This document shows positions 1 to 6,302 of a stretch of 7,030 nt of DNA, in pieces; position 1 is the stretch's first letter, and each line of letters opens with the position of its first letter. The notes beneath the pieces were generated by a model that saw only the letters and a list, made by a program, of their open reading frames with translations, searched no databases and was not told where the DNA came from. A program made the position numbers and the translations under genes. This stretch comes from JAPUIN01 sp041580375 (GTDB lineage Bacteria; Acidobacteriota; Polarisedimenticolia; Gp22-AA2): contig JBFGDZ010000174.1 of assembly GCA_041580375.1 (NCBI GenBank), positions 1-7,030 on the forward strand, written 5' to 3'.

Positions 1-1
1 G

Positions 2-250
2 ACGCTCGGCAGCGCCGTGATCCACATGGACGCCATCCCGGAGATGGACTACGGCCTGCTGTTCGACGAGCGGGTGCTGCGCACCGTGACGGCCAGCACG
101 CGCCGCGACGGGCGGGATCTCCTCGCCGTCGCGGCCGCCGCCCGCGTGCGCGTCGAGACGGAGATTTTCCCGCTGACCGAGGCGAACCGGGCGCTGGCCA
201 GGCTGAAAGCGGGCCGCGTGAACGGTTCGGCCGTCCTGCAGGTCGCCTGA
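2..250 (+). CDS. Zinc-type alcohol dehydrogenase (MDR family), C-terminal fragment
   Basis: This is the last 82 codons of a medium-chain dehydrogenase/reductase; the frame is open to the left window edge, so the start and the zinc and NAD(P)-binding parts lie outside. The visible part matches the C-terminal signature of bacterial zinc-dependent alcohol dehydrogenases: an I-H-M-D-A-I-P segment, then an L-L-F-D-E-R-V-L-R motif, then T-R-R-D-G-R-D-L-L, and finally the F-P-L-T-E-A-N-R-A-L helix followed by K-A-G-R-V-N-G-S-A-V-L, the strand that closes the catalytic domain. Family members oxidise alcohols or reduce aldehydes with NAD(P) in the cytoplasm; the substrate cannot be told from this end. 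A GTG at 17 is in frame but lies inside the conserved domain and is not a plausible start. The gene ends in TGA only 30 bp before the end of the convergent glycosyltransferase gene. Confidence 0.85.
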   Translation, partial: TLGSAVIHMDAIPEMDYGLLFDERVLRTVTASTRRDGRDLLAVAAAARVRVETEIFPLTEANRALARLKAGRVNGSAVLQVA

Positions 251-280
251 ACCGATCGAGCGCGCGCCGGGGCGCCCCGC

Positions 281-1543
281 TCAGGAGGGAGCGCCGCCGG
301 CGCGGAACCGTCGGCCCGAGCCGGGCCGCACGAGCCCGGCCCGCAGGTCGGCGAGGGGATAGAAGGTGTCCCGCCAGCGCACGCCGCCCTGGCGCAGCGT
401 CGAGAGCGCCGAGTTCCAGGCCGCGGCGATCAAAAGGACGATCGACACCGGATGGAGCAGGGTGAGCGTGAGCGGGCCGTAGCCGTACCGGCGCGCCTCG
501 CGCAGGTGACCCGCGAACATGGCGGCGATCTGGAAGACGAACGGCAGCCAGGCCGCGGCCAGCGTCGACGGCGGCGCGTCGCCCCGCGTGAGCACCGTGA
601 CGGCGGCGCCCACGAACGCCGGGCCGAAGGTCAGCGCGGCCAGCATCGAGGTGGCGGCGGCGAGGTAGGCGATCGAAAAGTTGAAGCCGGAGAAGAAGTT
701 CTTCTCCAGACCCAGGATGACGTTGCGCGCGCCGCGATGCCAGCGGCAGCGCACGATCCCGGCCCCGTTGAAGAAACGCTGCCGCGCCCCCGATTCCTTC
801 AGCAGCATGCCCAGCTTGAAGTCGTCCACGAGATCCATGCGCAGGGGCCGGTGGCCCCCGATCCGATCGTAGGCGGCGCGCCGGACCAGGTTGAACGCGC
901 CGATGCCGCCCCCTCCGCGCGGCCGATCCCGCTCCATCTCCTCGAGGCGGGCGCCGAGGATGAAGATCTGACCGAAGGCGGCGACGAGCCCGGCCTGCAG
1001 GGGCGTCATCGGGCGCAGGTCGGGGAACACGGCGACGTGATCGAGACGGCCGGCCTCGGCGTGCGCGACCACGCGGGCGAGCAGATCCGGATCGTCGATC
1101 GACACGTCGCCGTCGGTAAACAGGATCCAGTCGCCGCGGGCCCGGCTCGCACCGAGGTGGCACGCGTGACACTTGCCGAGCCACCCTTCCGGGAGATCGC
1201 GGTTGTGGACGATTCTCAGGCGTTCTTCGCCGGCGCGCAGCCCGTCGCGCAGGCGGTCCAGGATCGCCCCCGTTCCGTCGGTCGAGCGATCGTCGACCAC
1301 GACGATCTCGATCTCCGGATAGCGCTGCTCGAGCAGGCGGCGCACGGTCGACTCGATCTGGTCCGCCTCGTCCCGCGCCGTCACCACGACGGAGAGCGAG
1401 GGCAGGCGGCCGCCCGGCGGCGGAGCCTCCGGCAGGGCCGAGAGGGGACGGATCGCTCGCAGGGCCAGGACGAGGCGCGCGGCGGTCGCCGCCCACAGCG
1501 CGACCGTGACGAAGCCGAAGACGATGAGAAGCGTGACCGCCAT
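281..1543 (-). CDS. Membrane-anchored family 2 glycosyltransferase
   Basis: A 420-residue GT-A-fold glycosyltransferase of family GT2, probably moving a sugar from a nucleotide donor to a lipid or membrane-bound acceptor on the cytoplasmic face. An N-terminal transmembrane helix (about residues 3-28) precedes the catalytic domain. That domain shows S-V-V-V-T-A-R-D-E (51-59), the nucleotide-binding V-V-V-D-D-R-S-T-D-G-T (81-91), an L-P-E-G-W-L-G-K acceptor loop (117-124), the metal-binding T-D-G-D (143-146, a DxD equivalent) and L-V-D-D (238-241), the likely site of the catalytic acid. Hydrophobic stretches near 291-318, 328-346 and 357-377 look like C-terminal membrane helices, followed by the G-G-V-R-W-R-D-T-F-Y-P-L segment (386-397) common in this subgroup. 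The layout resembles hopanoid-associated (HpnB-like) and carotenoid (CrtQ-like) transferases, but no hopanoid or carotenoid gene is visible, so the acceptor is unassigned. The ATG at 1543 places the hydrophobic helix correctly; its Shine-Dalgarno is weak (GGAG about 15 nt upstream). The gene is divergent from the phosphodiesterase. Confidence 0.88.
   Translation of the reverse strand: MAVTLLIVFGFVTVALWAATAARLVLALRAIRPLSALPEAPPPGGRLPSLSVVVTARDEADQIESTVRRLLEQRYPEIEIVVVDDRSTDGTGAILDRLRDGLRAGEERLRIVHNRDLPEGWLGKCHACHLGASRARGDWILFTDGDVSIDDPDLLARVVAHAEAGRLDHVAVFPDLRPMTPLQAGLVAAFGQIFILGARLEEMERDRPRGGGGIGAFNLVRRAAYDRIGGHRPLRMDLVDDFKLGMLLKESGARQRFFNGAGIVRCRWHRGARNVILGLEKNFFSGFNFSIAYLAAATSMLAALTFGPAFVGAAVTVLTRGDAPPSTLAAAWLPFVFQIAAMFAGHLREARRYGYGPLTLTLLHPVSIVLLIAAAWNSALSTLRQGGVRWRDTFYPLADLRAGLVRPGSGRRFRAGGAPS
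1106..1117 (-). other. DxD-type metal-binding motif of the glycosyltransferase
   Basis: These codons encode Thr-Asp-Gly-Asp (residues 143-146). In GT2 enzymes this position holds the Asp residues that coordinate the divalent metal bound to the nucleotide-sugar diphosphate, so its presence argues for an active enzyme. Confidence 0.75.
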
Positions 1544-1571
1544 GAAACCGGGTCCAATCTCCAGAAAACCC

Positions 1572-1599
1572 TTGCGCGCGCCGCCCCTCGGTGTATATC
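1572..1599 (+). promoter_or_regulatory. Possible sigma-70-like promoter for the phosphodiesterase
   Basis: The 158-bp gap between the two divergent genes is GC-rich except for a short AT-rich patch at about 1592-1602. On the plus strand, TTGCGC (1572-1577) and TATATC (1594-1599) are separated by 16 bp, each only a partial match to the -35 and -10 consensus. Transcription would begin near 1606, leaving roughly 95 nt of leader before the TTG start. The same AT-rich patch reads as TAGATATACA on the minus strand and could instead, or also, be the -10 of the glycosyltransferase, although no good -35 is visible there. Position between divergent genes is the main support. Confidence 0.28.
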
Positions 1600-1691
1600 T
1601 AGGGGCCCACGGCGCGCCATCGCGAGGCGGAGGGATCCGCGGGGCCGGTGCCCCGCCCGCCCGTGCATCATGCCAGATCCGACGCCGTCCC

Positions 1692-1704
1692 AGGAGCCGC
1701 CTTG
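1692..1704 (+). promoter_or_regulatory. Shine-Dalgarno plus TTG start deciding the phosphodiesterase N-terminus
   Basis: AGGAG at 1692-1696 sits 5 nt before a TTG at 1702-1704. Starting there puts the protein directly into the first beta strand of the fold (L-K-V-A-I-I-G-L-D), the usual N-terminus of this family. The longer in-frame start, a GTG at 1648, has no comparable ribosome site and would add 18 residues rich in Pro, His and Arg that do not look like part of the domain. Confidence 0.7.
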
Positions 1705-3081
1705 AAGGTCGCCATCATCGGGCTCGACTGTGCCGCACCCGCCCTCGTGTTCGATCGCTTCCGCGAGTCGCTGCCGAACCTGCGCCGTCTCATGGAGGAG
1801 GGGTGCCACGGGCGGCTCCTGAGCAGCAACCCTCCGATCACGGTGCCCGCCTGGGCGTGCATGATGTCCAGCCGGGATCCGGGCCAGCTGGGCATCTACG
1901 GCTTCCGCAACCGGAAGAATCACACCTACGACGGGTACGGGATCGCCAACGCCTCGATCCTCGATCGCCCCCTGGCCTGGGAGATCCTGGGCGACGCCGG
2001 ACGGCGCGTCGCCGTTCTCGGCGTGCCGCCCTCCTATCCGCCCCGGGCGGTGAACGGCGTCCAGGTCGGCTGCTTCCTGACGCCGGCGACGACCCTCCCG
2101 TACACGCATCCGAAGGAGCTGCAGGCGGAGATCGAGAAGGTCTCGGGAGGGTACGTCGTCGACGTGGAGGGGTTCCGGACGAACGACAAGGACGGCCTGC
2201 TCGGGCGTATCTACGACAAGACGCGCAAACAGTTCGCCGTCGCGCGCCACATCCTCGAGACCCGGCCCTGGGACTTCTTCATGATGGTCGAGATGGGCGT
2301 CGATCGCATCCACCACAGCTTCTGGAAGTTCATGGACCCGTCCCACGCCCGATACGAGAAGGGGAACCGCTTCGAGAGCGCGATCGAGGACTACTATCGC
2401 TACTGCGACGAGCGAATCGGCGAGCTGCTCGAGCTCCTGCCTGGCGACACGGCCGTCCTCGTCGTCTCCGATCACGGCGCGAAAAAGCTCGACGGCGGGA
2501 TCTGCTTCAACGAATGGCTGATCCGGCAGGGCTACCTCGCGCTCGAGAGGTATCCGGACGCGCAGACGCCGATCGCGAAGGCCGCGATCGACTGGAGCCG
2601 CACGAAGGCCTGGGGGGACGGCGGCTACTATGGCCGCCTCTTCCTCAACGTCCGGGGGCGCGAGCCCCGCGGCACGATCGAGCCGGCCGACTACGAGAAG
2701 GTCCGCACCGATCTGATCGCGGCGATCGAGACGATCGAGGATCCCGCGGGGCGCGCGATCGGGTCGAAGGCCTACAGGCCCGAGGAGATCTACGCCGAGG
2801 TCCGGGGCGTGGCGCCCGATCTGCTCGTCTACTTCGGCGATCTGGACTGGAGGTCGATCGGGGCGGTCGGAATGAACGCGATCCACACCTTCGACAACGA
2901 CACCGGCCCGGACGACGCCAACCACGACTGGGAGGGGATCTTCATCATGCGCCTGCCTCCCGGCGCGAAGGGGCCGCGCGGCGAGCTCACCGGCCTGCGA
3001 CTCTACGACGTCGCCCCGACCGTGCTCTCGCTCTCCGGCCTGGAGCCGCCCGCGGAGATGATCGGCCGCAGCCTCGTCTGA
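1702..3081 (+). CDS. Alkaline-phosphatase-superfamily phosphodiesterase / nucleotide pyrophosphatase-like hydrolase
   Basis: A 459-residue protein of the type I phosphodiesterase/nucleotide pyrophosphatase branch of the alkaline phosphatase superfamily, which cleaves phosphomono- or diesters with two metal ions. Counting from the TTG start, the expected metal ligands and nucleophile are present: Asp9 in I-G-L-D; Thr47 in P-P-I-T-V-P-A-W, the likely nucleophile; Asp201 and His205 in the M-G-V-D-R-I-H-H-S-F-W motif; Asp257 and His258 in S-D-H-G; and His408 in N-H-D-W-E-G-I-F. The C-terminal L-Y-D-V-A-P-T-V-L-S-L-S-G-L helix is also typical. With all ligands kept, the enzyme is probably active. 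There is no signal peptide or membrane helix, so it is likely cytoplasmic. The substrate is unknown; bacterial relatives are often annotated only as phosphodiesterase or alkaline phosphatase family protein. It diverges from the glycosyltransferase, hinting at a shared glycan or lipid theme, which is inference. It ends 13 bp from the stop of the convergent fusion gene. Confidence 0.88.
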   Translation: MKVAIIGLDCAAPALVFDRFRESLPNLRRLMEEGCHGRLLSSNPPITVPAWACMMSSRDPGQLGIYGFRNRKNHTYDGYGIANASILDRPLAWEILGDAGRRVAVLGVPPSYPPRAVNGVQVGCFLTPATTLPYTHPKELQAEIEKVSGGYVVDVEGFRTNDKDGLLGRIYDKTRKQFAVARHILETRPWDFFMMVEMGVDRIHHSFWKFMDPSHARYEKGNRFESAIEDYYRYCDERIGELLELLPGDTAVLVVSDHGAKKLDGGICFNEWLIRQGYLALERYPDAQTPIAKAAIDWSRTKAWGDGGYYGRLFLNVRGREPRGTIEPADYEKVRTDLIAAIETIEDPAGRAIGSKAYRPEEIYAEVRGVAPDLLVYFGDLDWRSIGAVGMNAIHTFDNDTGPDDANHDWEGIFIMRLPPGAKGPRGELTGLRLYDVAPTVLSLSGLEPPAEMIGRSLV

Positions 3082-3097
3082 GCCGGCGGCCGGTTCA
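3079..3097. terminator. Short hairpin spanning two convergent stop codons, possible bidirectional terminator
   Basis: The TGA of the phosphodiesterase (3079-3081) and the TGA of the fusion gene (TCA at 3095-3097 on the plus strand) form the base of an inverted repeat. Eight positions pair around a 3-nt CGG loop, with one G-T pair at 3082/3094 that is a wobble in plus-strand RNA and a mismatch in minus-strand RNA. No T-run follows on either side, so it is not a standard intrinsic terminator. It is the only hairpin-capable element in the 13-bp gap. Confidence 0.25.
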
Positions 3098-5368
3098 GGG
3101 GATCCAGGACCAGACCCGGACCCGCACGAAGCGCACGATCTTCCAGAACAGCACCTGGCCGAGCGGCCTCGTTCCCACGGCGACCTTCGCGAACCCCGTC
3201 ATCTCGGGGCGGATGACCCCGCCGGCGTTGGGGATCTCCGTCGTCACGCGCACGACGGGGCCGCCCTCGGCGGGTGTCGCGACCGGCGCGACGCCGATCA
3301 CGCGGCCCTCGATCTTCTGGTCGGGCTCGCTCCACGCGACCAGCCGGACCGGTGCGCCCACGGCGACGTCCCGCGCGCTCCCCTCCGGCACGTCGACGCG
3401 GGCCAGGACCGTGCGCGTGTCCCCGATCGTGGCGAACAGATCGCCCGCCTTCAGATAACGGCCGACCGCACGATCGATGTGAGGCGTGAGGATCCGCCCG
3501 CTGGCGGGGCTGGTCAGCTCCGACAGGGCGATCTGGGTCTCGTAGTCCTCGATCTGCGCCTCGTACTTCCGCGCCCGTGCTTCGAGGGCCTCGATCTGCT
3601 CGGCGCGCGCCTCGCTGGCGACGAGCGCAAGCTGTGCGCGTGCCTCCTCCAGCTCGCTCCAATCACCGTCCCGGATCCACTGGGCGTCATCGAGCTCCTG
3701 CCGCGAGAGCAGTTTCTGCTCGTGCAGCTCGGCGTACCGCGTCGCGCGCGGGTCGCTCCAGGACAGCTTCGTCTCGGCCTCCCGCACCGACGCGGCGGCG
3801 CGCTCGACCGCCTCGGCCTTCGCTCCCGCGAGAAGAAGCCGGATCGCGGCGCGCGTCTCGCGCAGCCGCGCGCGGGCCATCTCGAGGCCGGTCGCGGGAT
3901 CCGGCTGCCGCAGTCGCGCGATCGGCTGTCCCGCCTCCACGCCGTCGCCCTCCCGCACGAAGACGCGCTCGATCATCCCCTCGATCTGGGTCCGCACCTC
4001 GTGGCGCCGTCCGGGAAGAATGGTGAACGCGCCCCCCGTCTCATAGTGGCAGGGAAGGAGCGCCAGGGAGACCAGCCCGCCGGCGAGCGCGATCCGCGCG
4101 GCCCACTGCGGCGCGCCGGCACGGCGAGCGAACAGCCAGCGCACGGCGCGCAGCCGGCCGAGGGAATCCAGGATGGGACGCTGCAGCATGTAGAGGGCGA
4201 TCCCGAAGGTGATGAGGGCGCCCGCGCCCTCGAACGCCTCGGTCAGCCACAGCCAGGCCAGCCAGAGGTGGAGGGCGACCATCGCCGCCGCGTACAGCGT
4301 CACGAGGCCGCCGTACAGCCCGAACAGCAGGCGCTCCCTGAAGCGCATCGCCTCGGGGGGCGGCTGCAGGAACGCCCAGGCCCCGAACACCGCGAGCGCG
4401 CGCTCCCGGAGGCGCGGGATCTCGAGCCAGTTCAGCAGCAGCGCGTACCCTTCCATCATGACGAGCGGATTGGCGCTCAGGAGCAGGAGCGTGAGGGCGG
4501 AGGAGAGCGCGAGCCCCAGCCAGAGATCGTTCGCCAGAGAGTCGGGCCGGCTGAGCCACCAGCCGAGGGTGCCCGTCGCCCAGAGGACGAGCTGGAAGTA
4601 GAGGCCGGCCAGGATCATGCGATAGCGCCTCGACTTGTCGCGCGTCCAGACGACGTCGCTCCACCAGTCGCAGTAGAACGAGGGCAGCAGGTAGTAGAGG
4701 AGCGCCAGTCCGGCGGCGGGGATGCGTCCCCCCTCGCGCTTCGCCTTCAGGCCATGCGCGAGCGAGCGGGCGCTGCGCACCACCAGGCAGCCGGGCAGTA
4801 TCACGGCGAGGAAGTACTCGTATCCCCAGCGCGATCCGATCGCCGACAGGAATGGATCCCATCGCGTGTAGAGGATGTGGATCGCCCAGACGACGGCCGC
4901 CGCGGCCAGGAGGGCAGCGGATCGGCTGAACAGGGGTGACGCGGCGCGCGCGAGACGCTCCATGAACCGGTCGGCGCCCCGCCAGCGGAAGTGCTTCACG
5001 ACCAGGAAGCGCTCCGGGTCGATCCATTCCGGGAAGGTGCGGCGGCGCAGGGGCCGGTCGCCGCGCTCCAGCAGTTCGTATTGGTCCAGCTGGCGCACGA
5101 GCGCTTCGATCTGGCGGACCGGCAGCGCCCTGCCGAACCGCTCGTCGTGGCGCCGCGCGATCTCCCCGGCGGTCGTGATGCCGTCCATCTGCGTACAGAG
5201 GAAGTACTCGACCTCCCCCAGCTCGATGATCGCGCCGGAGACCGGGTGCTCGACGAGGTAGCGCGCGCTCTCGCCCTGGTTGCGGGCGACCACGTTCAGA
5301 TCGCGCCGGAACGCGGGGATGGGATCGATCATGGCTTCAGGCGTCCGGGCCGGCGCCGGCGCGCTCAT
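3095..5368 (-). CDS. PqqD-like / degenerate M50-like membrane / HlyD-like adaptor fusion protein
   Basis: A 757-residue three-part protein, numbered from the ATG at 5368. Residues about 25-105 resemble a PqqD-type winged-helix domain (L-C-T-Q-M-D-G, then a helix E-I-A-R-R-H-D-E-R-F-G and a Leu-rich C-terminal helix), a fold that in RiPP systems binds peptide leaders. Residues about 150-440 are a multi-pass membrane region with the layout of M50 site-2 proteases: helices near 150-168, 182-198, 217-231, 251-271, 283-303, 348-375, 380-396 and 424-440. Residues about 445-735 are a HlyD/membrane-fusion adaptor: first lipoyl half (455-487), a charged coiled coil (about 491-615), the second half S-P-A-S-G-R-I-L (620-627) to G-D (649-650), then a beta barrel. 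The M50 signature is lost: R-S-L-A-H replaces HExxH and the second motif reads N-P-L-V-M-M-E-G-Y. It is therefore probably non-proteolytic, a membrane scaffold or export component. A later ATG at 5332, 4 nt after the TPR stop, is an alternative start; neither has an ideal Shine-Dalgarno. It is last in the operon, and no ABC ATPase or permease is adjacent. Confidence 0.85.
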   Translation of the reverse strand: MSAPAPARTPEAMIDPIPAFRRDLNVVARNQGESARYLVEHPVSGAIIELGEVEYFLCTQMDGITTAGEIARRHDERFGRALPVRQIEALVRQLDQYELLERGDRPLRRRTFPEWIDPERFLVVKHFRWRGADRFMERLARAASPLFSRSAALLAAAAVVWAIHILYTRWDPFLSAIGSRWGYEYFLAVILPGCLVVRSARSLAHGLKAKREGGRIPAAGLALLYYLLPSFYCDWWSDVVWTRDKSRRYRMILAGLYFQLVLWATGTLGWWLSRPDSLANDLWLGLALSSALTLLLLSANPLVMMEGYALLLNWLEIPRLRERALAVFGAWAFLQPPPEAMRFRERLLFGLYGGLVTLYAAAMVALHLWLAWLWLTEAFEGAGALITFGIALYMLQRPILDSLGRLRAVRWLFARRAGAPQWAARIALAGGLVSLALLPCHYETGGAFTILPGRRHEVRTQIEGMIERVFVREGDGVEAGQPIARLRQPDPATGLEMARARLRETRAAIRLLLAGAKAEAVERAAASVREAETKLSWSDPRATRYAELHEQKLLSRQELDDAQWIRDGDWSELEEARAQLALVASEARAEQIEALEARARKYEAQIEDYETQIALSELTSPASGRILTPHIDRAVGRYLKAGDLFATIGDTRTVLARVDVPEGSARDVAVGAPVRLVAWSEPDQKIEGRVIGVAPVATPAEGGPVVRVTTEIPNAGGVIRPEMTGFAKVAVGTRPLGQVLFWKIVRFVRVRVWSWIP
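4448..4471 (-). other. Altered second M50 motif (Asp to Glu)
   Basis: Residues 300-307 read N-P-L-V-M-M-E-G, followed by Y-A-L-L and then L-E-I-P-R-L-R-E-R-A. M50 relatives fused to HlyD domains typically have N-P-L-x-x-x-D-G-Y-x-x-L here, with Asp as the third zinc ligand. The surrounding residues are well kept, so the Asp-to-Glu change is local and is not caused by misalignment. Confidence 0.7.
4754..4768 (-). other. Degenerate HExxH position of the M50-like region
   Basis: These codons read Arg-Ser-Leu-Ala-His (residues 201-205), exactly where M50 relatives carry His-Glu-x-x-His. The following G-L-K-A-K-R-E-G-G-R-I and the Y-Y-L-L-P-S-F-Y-C stretch keep the family pattern, which fixes the alignment. 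The first zinc-binding His and the catalytic Glu are missing; only the second His remains. Confidence 0.75.
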
Positions 5369-6302
5369 CGCGCCGCAGGCGCTCCTCGACCCGCGCGCAC
5401 GCGTCGGCGAGATCGTCGCGCGCGGCCGTCAGGCCGGGACTCTTCGCGAGCGCGGCGCGGAACTCGAGGATCGCCTCGGGATCGCGCCCCTGCGCGGCGT
5501 GGATGCGGCCGATCTGGTGGTGGCAGGCGGCGACCTCGATCTCCTGGGCCAGCGCTATCCGGTACTGCTGCAGCGCCTCCACGTAGCGTCCCTGCTCGTG
5601 GAAGATGTTGCCGACCTTGAAGTAGGCGATGCCCATGACCGGGCTCAGGCGCACGGCCGCGCGGTACTCCTCGATCGCGGCGTCGTAGTCGCGGCTCTGG
5701 ACCAGAAGATCGCCGAGGGTGACGCGCGCCGTCGCCAGGTGAGGCTGGAGGCGCAGCGCGGCCCGGCACTCGGCGATGGCGGCCCCCAGGTCGCCGCGCG
5801 CCGAGAGAATCACCGCCAGGCGATACCGGGCCACCGCGAATTGCGGATTGAGTCGCAGCGCTTCGCGAAATGAGACGATCGCCTCGTCGTGCCTGTCCCG
5901 CTCGAAGTGCAGGTTGCCGAGCGTCAGGTGCGCCAGGGCGAGGGTCGGATCGGTGCGCAGGGCCGCCCGGCATTCGGCGACGGCCTCCGCGTCCCGGTCG
6001 AGCTCCGAGTAGAGGTTGGCGATCATCAGGTGAACCCAGGCGAGGGACGGATTGGTCTCGAGCGCCGAGCGGTAATGCGTGATCGCCCCCGGATAGTCGC
6101 CCTGGGCAGTGCGGACCCGGCCGAGCAGCAGGTGGGCCTGCGCCAGGCCGGGATCGAGCGCCAGGGCCGCCTCCGCGCGCTTCATGGCCTCCGTGTAATT
6201 TCCCTGCTCCAGCAGTGCGCGGCCCAGCGCGAGCCGGGCGGCGGCGCCGCTGCCGAGATCCTTGAGCCGGGGCAGACGATCCTTCACGATCCGGTCCCTC
6301 AC
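5337..6302 (-). CDS. Eight-repeat TPR protein
   Basis: A 321-residue protein made almost entirely of tetratricopeptide repeats, a helical scaffold for protein-protein contacts. Eight consecutive 34-residue units fill residues 19-290 with no gaps, each showing the TPR pattern (hydrophobic-Gly at positions 7-8, an Asp, Gly or Arg followed by Tyr or a substitute near position 18, A-L near 27-28 and Pro near 32). The C-terminal 31 residues form a charged helix. There is no signal peptide, transmembrane helix or enzymatic domain. I chose the GTG at 6302, whose last two bases lie in the TGA of the upstream esterase (GTGA overlap), because the open frame extends to an ATG at 6470 only as an Arg/Gly-rich stretch antiparallel in character to nothing and wholly inside the esterase gene. 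The stop lies 32 bp inside, or 4 nt before, the next gene depending on that gene's start. Its likely role is assembly or scaffolding for the neighbouring membrane fusion protein, which is inference from the operon. Confidence 0.87.
   Translation of the reverse strand: MRDRIVKDRLPRLKDLGSGAAARLALGRALLEQGNYTEAMKRAEAALALDPGLAQAHLLLGRVRTAQGDYPGAITHYRSALETNPSLAWVHLMIANLYSELDRDAEAVAECRAALRTDPTLALAHLTLGNLHFERDRHDEAIVSFREALRLNPQFAVARYRLAVILSARGDLGAAIAECRAALRLQPHLATARVTLGDLLVQSRDYDAAIEEYRAAVRLSPVMGIAYFKVGNIFHEQGRYVEALQQYRIALAQEIEVAACHHQIGRIHAAQGRDPEAILEFRAALAKSPGLTAARDDLADACARVEERLRRDERAGAGPDA
5433..6248 (-). repeat. Tandem array of eight 102-bp TPR units
   Basis: The DNA encoding residues 19-290 is eight in-register units of 102 bp with no insertions. 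Units 3 and 5 both contain A-E-C-R-A-A-L-R at the same place and are visibly similar at the base level; unit 6 carries the related E-E-Y-R-A-A-V-R. The other units have diverged more at the DNA level, so this is an old protein repeat and not a recent tandem duplication. Confidence 0.8.
6299..6302 (-). other. GTGA stop-start overlap (translational coupling)
   Basis: On the minus strand the four bases GTGA contain the GTG start of the TPR gene and the TGA stop of the esterase gene. Overlaps of this kind normally mean that the two proteins are translated from one mRNA by re-initiating ribosomes. A clear Shine-Dalgarno is absent; GAGAAG lies about 13 nt upstream of the GTG. Confidence 0.75.

Noticed and set aside
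268..279. Perfect 12-bp palindrome CGGGGCGCCCCG between the convergent dehydrogenase and glycosyltransferase genes
   Set aside because: Without a T-run, and with little room for a loop, it does not make a convincing intrinsic terminator; in such GC-rich DNA a palindrome of this kind can arise by chance.
1648..1701. GTG at 1648 as the phosphodiesterase start
   Set aside because: No good Shine-Dalgarno, and the added 18 residues do not match the family N-terminus; AGGAG lies just before the TTG at 1702.
452..1705. 417-codon open frame on the plus strand opposite the glycosyltransferase
   Set aside because: Antisense shadow rich in Arg, Gly, Glu and His; the opposite strand encodes a clear GT2 enzyme.
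1381..2925. 514-codon open frame on the minus strand opposite the phosphodiesterase
   Set aside because: Antisense shadow typical of GC-rich DNA; it also overlaps the glycosyltransferase N-terminus in another frame and has no recognisable motif.
1506..3458. 650-codon open frame on the plus strand overlapping the phosphodiesterase
   Set aside because: It is an alternative frame of the phosphodiesterase and runs on into the antisense of the fusion gene. Its translation is Arg/Pro/Gly-rich with no domain pattern, while the true frame carries a full set of metal-ligand motifs.
3479..4939. 486-codon open frame on the plus strand opposite the fusion gene
   Set aside because: Low-complexity antisense shadow; the minus strand shows membrane helices and a HlyD domain over the same stretch.
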